Made by a program: the position numbers and the translations under genes. From positions 1 through 18,064 of the forward strand of contig JAJRXE010000416.1 of assembly GCA_024276455.1 (NCBI GenBank): 18,064 nucleotides of DNA, written 5' to 3'. Under the pieces are notes generated by a model. That model worked only from the letters and a program-made list of their open reading frames with translations, had not been told where the DNA came from and ran no database searches. This DNA is from Calditrichota bacterium (lineage in GTDB: Bacteria; Calditrichota; Calditrichia; RBG-13-44-9). Positions 13,906-18,064 of this stretch are shown here, one piece after another. The first letter of the stretch is position 1; each line of letters begins with the position of its first letter.

Positions 13906-15489
13906 ATGGAGCAATTGTTTGGCCAGCTAATTCAGTATTTTCAGCGTTATTCCGTCCGTCAGCGAATCATCCTGATGTTTGTGTTGGTCGGGTTTATTTC
14001 TTCCGTCATTGCCCTGGTGCTGTGGGCGAACCGCCCGGAATATGAATTGCTTTACGGTAATCTGGAACCGGAAGCGGCCAGCAATATTGTCTCGGAATTG
14101 CGGAGCAGTAAAATTAAGTTCCGCCTGGAAAACGGCGGTACGTCCATTTATGTACCCCGGCAATATGTGGCGGAACTCCGACTAAAATTTGCCCAGTATG
14201 GCAGTGCATCCAGCCTGGTTTCCGGATATGAAATTTTCGATCAGCGTAACGTGGGAATGACCACCTTTCTGGAGCACCTGAATCTACGACGGGCCCTGGA
14301 GGGTGAATTAACCCGGACCATCAATCAGTTTCCAGAGGTCAAATATAGCCGGGTTCATCTGGTGATTCCCGAGCGCCGGTTATTTGCAAAAGAGGAAAAG
14401 GGATCGGCTTCGGTCGTGCTGTATTTGAACCCCGGGGTCTCCCTGTCGCAGGCGCAAATTAATGGGATCGCCTCGCTGGTGGCCAATAGTGTGGAAGGTA
14501 TTGACGCCGACAATGTGGTTATTCTGGATTCCAACGGCAAGGTACTCTCGCGCAAGGGTGGTCAGGATGGGCTGGTAACCAGCGTTAGCAGTCAGTGGGA
14601 GCTGCGTCAGGCGGTGGAAAATGAACTGCGCCGCAAGGTGACAGAAATTGTGGAAAGCGTGGTGGGGTATCAGAACGCCATTGTGCAGGTTTCGGCGGAT
14701 TTGAATTTCGATCGCATCGAGCGTAAGGTGGAAAAAGTGGATCCCGATAACGTGGTGGTGGTCAGCGAAGAGCGCTACACCGAAAATTCCGGCGGCGGCA
14801 CCGATTCCTCCAATTTTAACGCCGAGCGGGTTATTTCCAATTACGAATTGAGCAAAACGCTGGAACAATATGTTTCTGACACCGGAAATCTGGAGCGGGT
14901 CTCGGTGGCGGTGCTGGTGAACGGAAAGTTAGAGACCAGAGTCAATGAGAAAGGCGAGAAAGTAACGGAATACGTTCCCCGCACCCAGGAGGAGTTGGAC
15001 AAGATCGCCTCGCTGGTAAAGACCGCGGTCGGGTATTCAGAGGAACGGGGCGATGTGGTGGATGTGCAGAATATGCCGTTTGACCAGCAAACCTTCCGCT
15101 CCGATCAGGAATATTTTGACAAGATGATGAAACGGGAACTCCTGGAAAAGATTTTTACTTACGCTCTGATTCTGATCGGATTGGTCATGGCTTTCTTTAT
15201 TGTGAAAACCTTGTTAAAGAGCAGCTTTGCCCAGTTAGCTTTACCGGCTATTCCCGGAAGACCGGCGGCTACCCAGCTGGGAGGCGGGGTAGCAGCGGGT
15301 GCCAGCCTGAGCGAACCGGAAGTGGAAATCCCGGAAGACATTTACATGAAAAAATTGAGTCCGGAAGCTCGCGCCCAGCTCAAGGCCAAGGGGAAAATGA
15401 CTTCCGAGGTGATTGAATTTGCCAAAGAGTCTCCTGAAGACGCAACGAAACTGTTGAAAGCCTGGTTGGCACAGGAGAAAAATAAATGA
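13906..15489 (+). CDS. fliF: MS-ring protein FliF
   Basis: A 527-residue inner-membrane protein forming the MS-ring. TM1 is about 21-40 (IILMFVLVGFISSVIALVLW) and TM2 about 416-433 (IFTYALILIGLVMAFFIV), with the periplasmic ring-building region between, including YELLYGNLEPEAASNIV, the FDQRNVGMT loop, VKYSRVHLVIPERRLF and the VSVAVLVNG segment. The C-terminal cytoplasmic tail (~435-527) ends in PEDATKLLKAWL, the region that in FliF binds FliG. Length agrees with the family. Its TGA overlaps the fliG ATG (ATGA), so the two are coupled. Secure. Confidence 0.97.
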   Translation: MEQLFGQLIQYFQRYSVRQRIILMFVLVGFISSVIALVLWANRPEYELLYGNLEPEAASNIVSELRSSKIKFRLENGGTSIYVPRQYVAELRLKFAQYGSASSLVSGYEIFDQRNVGMTTFLEHLNLRRALEGELTRTINQFPEVKYSRVHLVIPERRLFAKEEKGSASVVLYLNPGVSLSQAQINGIASLVANSVEGIDADNVVILDSNGKVLSRKGGQDGLVTSVSSQWELRQAVENELRRKVTEIVESVVGYQNAIVQVSADLNFDRIERKVEKVDPDNVVVVSEERYTENSGGGTDSSNFNAERVISNYELSKTLEQYVSDTGNLERVSVAVLVNGKLETRVNEKGEKVTEYVPRTQEELDKIASLVKTAVGYSEERGDVVDVQNMPFDQQTFRSDQEYFDKMMKRELLEKIFTYALILIGLVMAFFIVKTLLKSSFAQLALPAIPGRPAATQLGGGVAAGASLSEPEVEIPEDIYMKKLSPEARAQLKAKGKMTSEVIEFAKESPEDATKLLKAWLAQEKNK

Positions 15490-16526
15490 ACGGAAAAGTA
15501 CGACCGAATTTAAAGAACAATTACAAACAAGAACTGACCCCAACCCAGAAAGGGGCGTTGTTGCTTATTGCCCTGGGCATCGAAACCGCCGCTCAGATTT
15601 TGAAAAATCTCAAAGAATCGGAAGTGGAAAAACTGTCCATCGAAATTGCCAAGCTGGAAAATGTACCCGCCGAGCTGCTGAATGAGGTGATTGAAGAATA
15701 TTACCAGATGATGATTGCCAATCAGTACATCGTCCAGGGCGGGATTGATTATGCGAAGAAAGCGCTGGAAAGTGCCTGGGGACGTAAAAAGGCGGAGGAA
15801 ATTTTAAAGCGGGTGGAGGCGGCCACGGAGATCAGTGCATTTTACCTGCTCCAAACCGTGGACGACAAGCAGTTGTTGAATTTCTTACAGAATGAACATC
15901 CCCAGACGGCCGCCCTGATTCTGGCTAATTTGAAACCCGCCCAGGCCGCTTCCATTCTCTCTGAAATGCCGGAGGAAACCCAGTACGAAATTGCTTACCG
16001 CCTGGCGACCATGGAAAAGACTTCTCCCGAGCTGATCGAGGAAATTGAGAATGTACTGCGGGAACAAATGGGCACCGTGTTTGGTGGCGGATTGAGCAAA
16101 GCGGGCGGGGTGGAAGCCATGGCCGAAATTCTGAATGCGGTGAGCCGAACGGCCGAAAAGAACATTCTGGACAACCTGCGCGAACGCGATCCGGAACTGG
16201 CGGCCGAGATCAAAGATTATATGTTCGTCTTCGAAGATTTGATCTCCCTGCCGGATAACGCCATTCAGGCCATCCTGAAGAATGTGGAATCGAAAACCCT
16301 GGCTCTGGCGCTCAAAGCGGCCAGCAATGAACTCCGTGAAAAGATTTTCAACAATATGTCCGAGCGGGCGGCTTCCATGCTGAAAGACGAGATCGAATTC
16401 CTGGGTGCGGTGCGGGTGAAAGATGTAGAAGCGGCTCAGAAGCAGATTCTGGAAGTGGTTCGTTCGCTGGAAGAAGCGGGAGAGATTGTCCTGGCTCGCG
16501 GAGAAGAAGAAGAAATTATTGAATGA
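15486..16526 (+). CDS. fliG: Flagellar motor switch protein FliG
   Basis: A 346-residue C-ring protein that contacts FliF, FliM and the MotA stator. The N-terminal domain opens LTPTQKGALLLIALG; the middle domain has EHPQT at 137-141, the FliM-contact motif, followed by a Gly-Gly linker (GGVEAMAEIL); the C-terminal domain has MFVFEDL and the torque helix. The five torque charges of E. coli FliG (K264, R281, D288, D289, R297) seem conserved as K277, R294, D301, E302 and R310, D289 becoming Glu. It overlaps fliF by 4 bp (ATGA). The acidic end EEEEIIE is unusual but unlikely to matter. Confidence 0.97.
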   Translation: MNGKVRPNLKNNYKQELTPTQKGALLLIALGIETAAQILKNLKESEVEKLSIEIAKLENVPAELLNEVIEEYYQMMIANQYIVQGGIDYAKKALESAWGRKKAEEILKRVEAATEISAFYLLQTVDDKQLLNFLQNEHPQTAALILANLKPAQAASILSEMPEETQYEIAYRLATMEKTSPELIEEIENVLREQMGTVFGGGLSKAGGVEAMAEILNAVSRTAEKNILDNLRERDPELAAEIKDYMFVFEDLISLPDNAIQAILKNVESKTLALALKAASNELREKIFNNMSERAASMLKDEIEFLGAVRVKDVEAAQKQILEVVRSLEEAGEIVLARGEEEEIIE

Positions 16527-16533
16527 GGAAACC

Positions 16534-17229
16534 ATGCAGCAGTTCACTTTAAAAATTAAAAAACCGATTCGAGGCATCAAGGAAGAGCTCATTTCTCCCC
16601 CAAAAGGGCAGCCGTCTCAGTCCTCCGAACGGGAAAGTCCGGTGATTAAGGAGTACAAGTTCCAGGGCCGGGAAGACACCATTCAGTCCTTGAAGAATCG
16701 GCTCCACATGTTGGAGGAAGCCCTGCAGAAAGCCCGGGAAGAGTCCTTTGCCCTGGGATACGAAGAAGGCAAGAAAAAAGGTCTCCTGTTGGCTCAGGAA
16801 AAAATCGACCAGTTGAGCGAAGAGCTAAAAACCATCGAAGATCGCTACCATGCCGCGCTGGAAAAGATGGAAGAACCGTTGCTGGAACTGGCGCAGAAAA
16901 TGGCGGAGCGCATTTTGGGGCAGGAACTCCAGCATCTGGACGATTACAAGACCGTCGTTATGAATCAGTTGCGGCAGATGTTGCCGGAAGTGATTGAGCA
17001 GAACCGGGTCATCATCAAGGTAAATCCCGAACATTTGAAAGATCTGACGGTTGCGGAACTGAGCCGGGAATTCAACCTGCCGGACAGCATGGAGGTGAGT
17101 CTAATGGCAGATCAGCGTCTGAAGCCGGGGGAAGTGTTTATTCGCACGGAGGATTATTTTGTGGACGGTACGTACCAGAGCCAGTTGAATCATTTGACCA
17201 AGGGATTGTTAAATGGGGAAGGTGAATGA
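16534..17229 (+). CDS. fliH: Flagellar assembly protein FliH
   Basis: A 231-residue cytoplasmic regulator of the export ATPase FliI, binding it and tethering it to the basal body. The N-terminal ~50 residues are variable; a helical part follows with the family's Gly-x3-Gly repeat (G75, G79, G83 in FALGYEEGKKKG). The C-terminal half (MAERILGQELQHL, IIKVNPEHLKDL, RTEDYFVDGT) fits the FliH/YscL/V-ATPase E-like fold. ATG 16534 is chosen over the open frame from 16486 because GAGGA lies just upstream and the fliG stop is only 7 bp before it. It overlaps fliI by ATGA. Family secure by position and repeat. Confidence 0.93.
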   Translation: MQQFTLKIKKPIRGIKEELISPPKGQPSQSSERESPVIKEYKFQGREDTIQSLKNRLHMLEEALQKAREESFALGYEEGKKKGLLLAQEKIDQLSEELKTIEDRYHAALEKMEEPLLELAQKMAERILGQELQHLDDYKTVVMNQLRQMLPEVIEQNRVIIKVNPEHLKDLTVAELSREFNLPDSMEVSLMADQRLKPGEVFIRTEDYFVDGTYQSQLNHLTKGLLNGEGE

Positions 17230-18064
17230 ACCTGTTGGCTGAAAAATTTACCGCCTATCAGGAACGGCTGGAACGGGTGAATCTGGTGGAAGTGGACGGC
17301 AAGGTCGCCCAGATTGCCGGTTTGGTGATTGAAGCGACAGCGAAACACGGTACGGTGGGCGACACCTGCGAAATCATGATCGACACCAACCGCAGCGTGC
17401 TGGCGGAGGTGGTGGGATTCCGCGGAAATCGCATTTTACTGATGCCGCTGGGTGAAACGGTGGGAGTGTCTCCGGGAAGCCGGGTGCGGATTAAACCCCA
17501 GCCGCTGAAAATTCCGGTCGGCGAGGCGCTGCTGGGCCGGGTAATCGACGGATTGGGAAATCCCCTGGACGGGAAAGGTCCCATTAAAAGCGATTTCTAC
17601 CGCTCTGTTTACAATAATCCCCCCAATCCACTGGTACGCAAACGAATTCAGGAGCATCTGGTTACCGGAATCCGTTCCATCGACGGGCTGATTACCCTGG
17701 GGAAGGGACAACGGGCGGGCATTTTTGCCGGCAGCGGGGTCGGTAAAAGCGTGTTGCTGGGAATGATTGCCCGGTACACCGATGCCCAGGTGAATGTGAT
17801 TGCCCTGATCGGAGAGCGCGGACGCGAAGTCCGGGAGTTTATTGAACGAGATCTGGGCGAGGAGGGACTGCGGCATTCGGTGGTGGTGGTGGAAACCTCC
17901 GACCAGGCCGCCACGGTTCGCATTAAAGGCGCTCTGATTGCCACCAGCATCGCGGAATACTTTCGGGACCAGGGACTGGACGTCCTGTTGTTGATGGATT
18001 CTCTGACTCGCGTGGCCATGGCGCAGCGCGAAATTGGATTGGCAATTGGTGAACCGCCCACCAC
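17226..18064 (+). CDS. fliI: Flagellum-specific ATP synthase FliI (3' truncated by window)
   Basis: The first ~279 codons of the type III export ATPase, open to the window end. The N-terminal beta-barrel (~20-95) and the catalytic domain are visible: GIRSIDGLITLGKGQRAGIF, Walker A GSGVGKS (169-175, preceded by Ala where many FliI have Gly), the IGERGREVREFIERDL motif, and Walker B LLLMDS with D258 and the following SLTRVAMAQREIGL. These are shared with F1-beta and other type III ATPases, but position after fliH and GERGREV indicate FliI. It starts in the ATGA overlap with the fliH stop. The rest of the gene, probably with fliJ after it, lies to the right. Confidence 0.96.
   Translation, partial: MNLLAEKFTAYQERLERVNLVEVDGKVAQIAGLVIEATAKHGTVGDTCEIMIDTNRSVLAEVVGFRGNRILLMPLGETVGVSPGSRVRIKPQPLKIPVGEALLGRVIDGLGNPLDGKGPIKSDFYRSVYNNPPNPLVRKRIQEHLVTGIRSIDGLITLGKGQRAGIFAGSGVGKSVLLGMIARYTDAQVNVIALIGERGREVREFIERDLGEEGLRHSVVVVETSDQAATVRIKGALIATSIAEYFRDQGLDVLLLMDSLTRVAMAQREIGLAIGEPPT

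Noticed and set aside
16486..16533. Longer FliH start at 16486
   Set aside because: It would overlap the fliG end with no SD; ATG 16534 has GAGGA and normal spacing.
1..18064. CRISPR arrays, tRNA, rRNA, transposases or attachment sites
   Set aside because: None seen; no regular direct repeats with spacers, no cloverleaf and no insertion-sequence genes.

Overview
This window is a chemotaxis-plus-flagellum locus of a flagellated Gram-negative bacterium. Secreted and inner-membrane proteins with periplasmic parts, flgBC-fliEFGHI gene order, CheD and CheX next to a CheZ, and a sigma-54 activator suggest a lineage outside the well-studied Gammaproteobacteria. Calditrichota or a neighbouring FCB-type phylum is my guess. 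No rRNA or lineage marker is present, so the phylum is uncertain. Genes have good Shine-Dalgarno sites, are closely packed and often overlap.

Left block (1-8292, all +): the 3' end of one chemoreceptor gene; a small secreted protein (395-931); a large transmembrane chemoreceptor with up to six HAMP-like modules (964-3270); then cheR, cheB and cheD, the last three joined by overlaps. Next come a CheY-type receiver with a CheX-type phosphatase, and, after a 288-bp regulatory gap, cheY, a cheZ-like gene and a small CxC protein. CheA and CheW are not in the window.

Middle block (8372-11526): a receiver-like protein lacking its acidic metal-binding pair and carrying a coiled coil; an NtrC/FlrC-type sigma-54 activator; and, on the minus strand, two tandem stand-alone receivers. 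Counting CheB, seven receiver-type domains lie within about 7.4 kb.

Right block (11527-18064): a gap of about 830 bp without a recognisable gene, ending in a good sigma-54 promoter, then flgB, flgC, an unassigned small gene, fliE, fliF, fliG, fliH and the 5' part of fliI (cut by the window end). These encode the proximal rod, the MS-ring, the switch protein and the export ATPase with its regulator.

How it fits together (inference): the receptors feed a CheA elsewhere. CheR, CheB and CheD adjust the receptors, CheY-P acts at the FliG/FliM/FliN switch, and CheX and CheZ remove the phosphate. The sigma-54 activator probably switches on the flgB operon through the promoter at 12309-12324. The most unusual points are the periplasmic-protein/receptor pair resembling YfiR-YfiN, a receptor tail with a CheR/CheB-type pentapeptide beside a CheR that seems to lack the matching insertion, a metal-site-less receiver, and two unassigned small proteins inside the che and flagellar operons.
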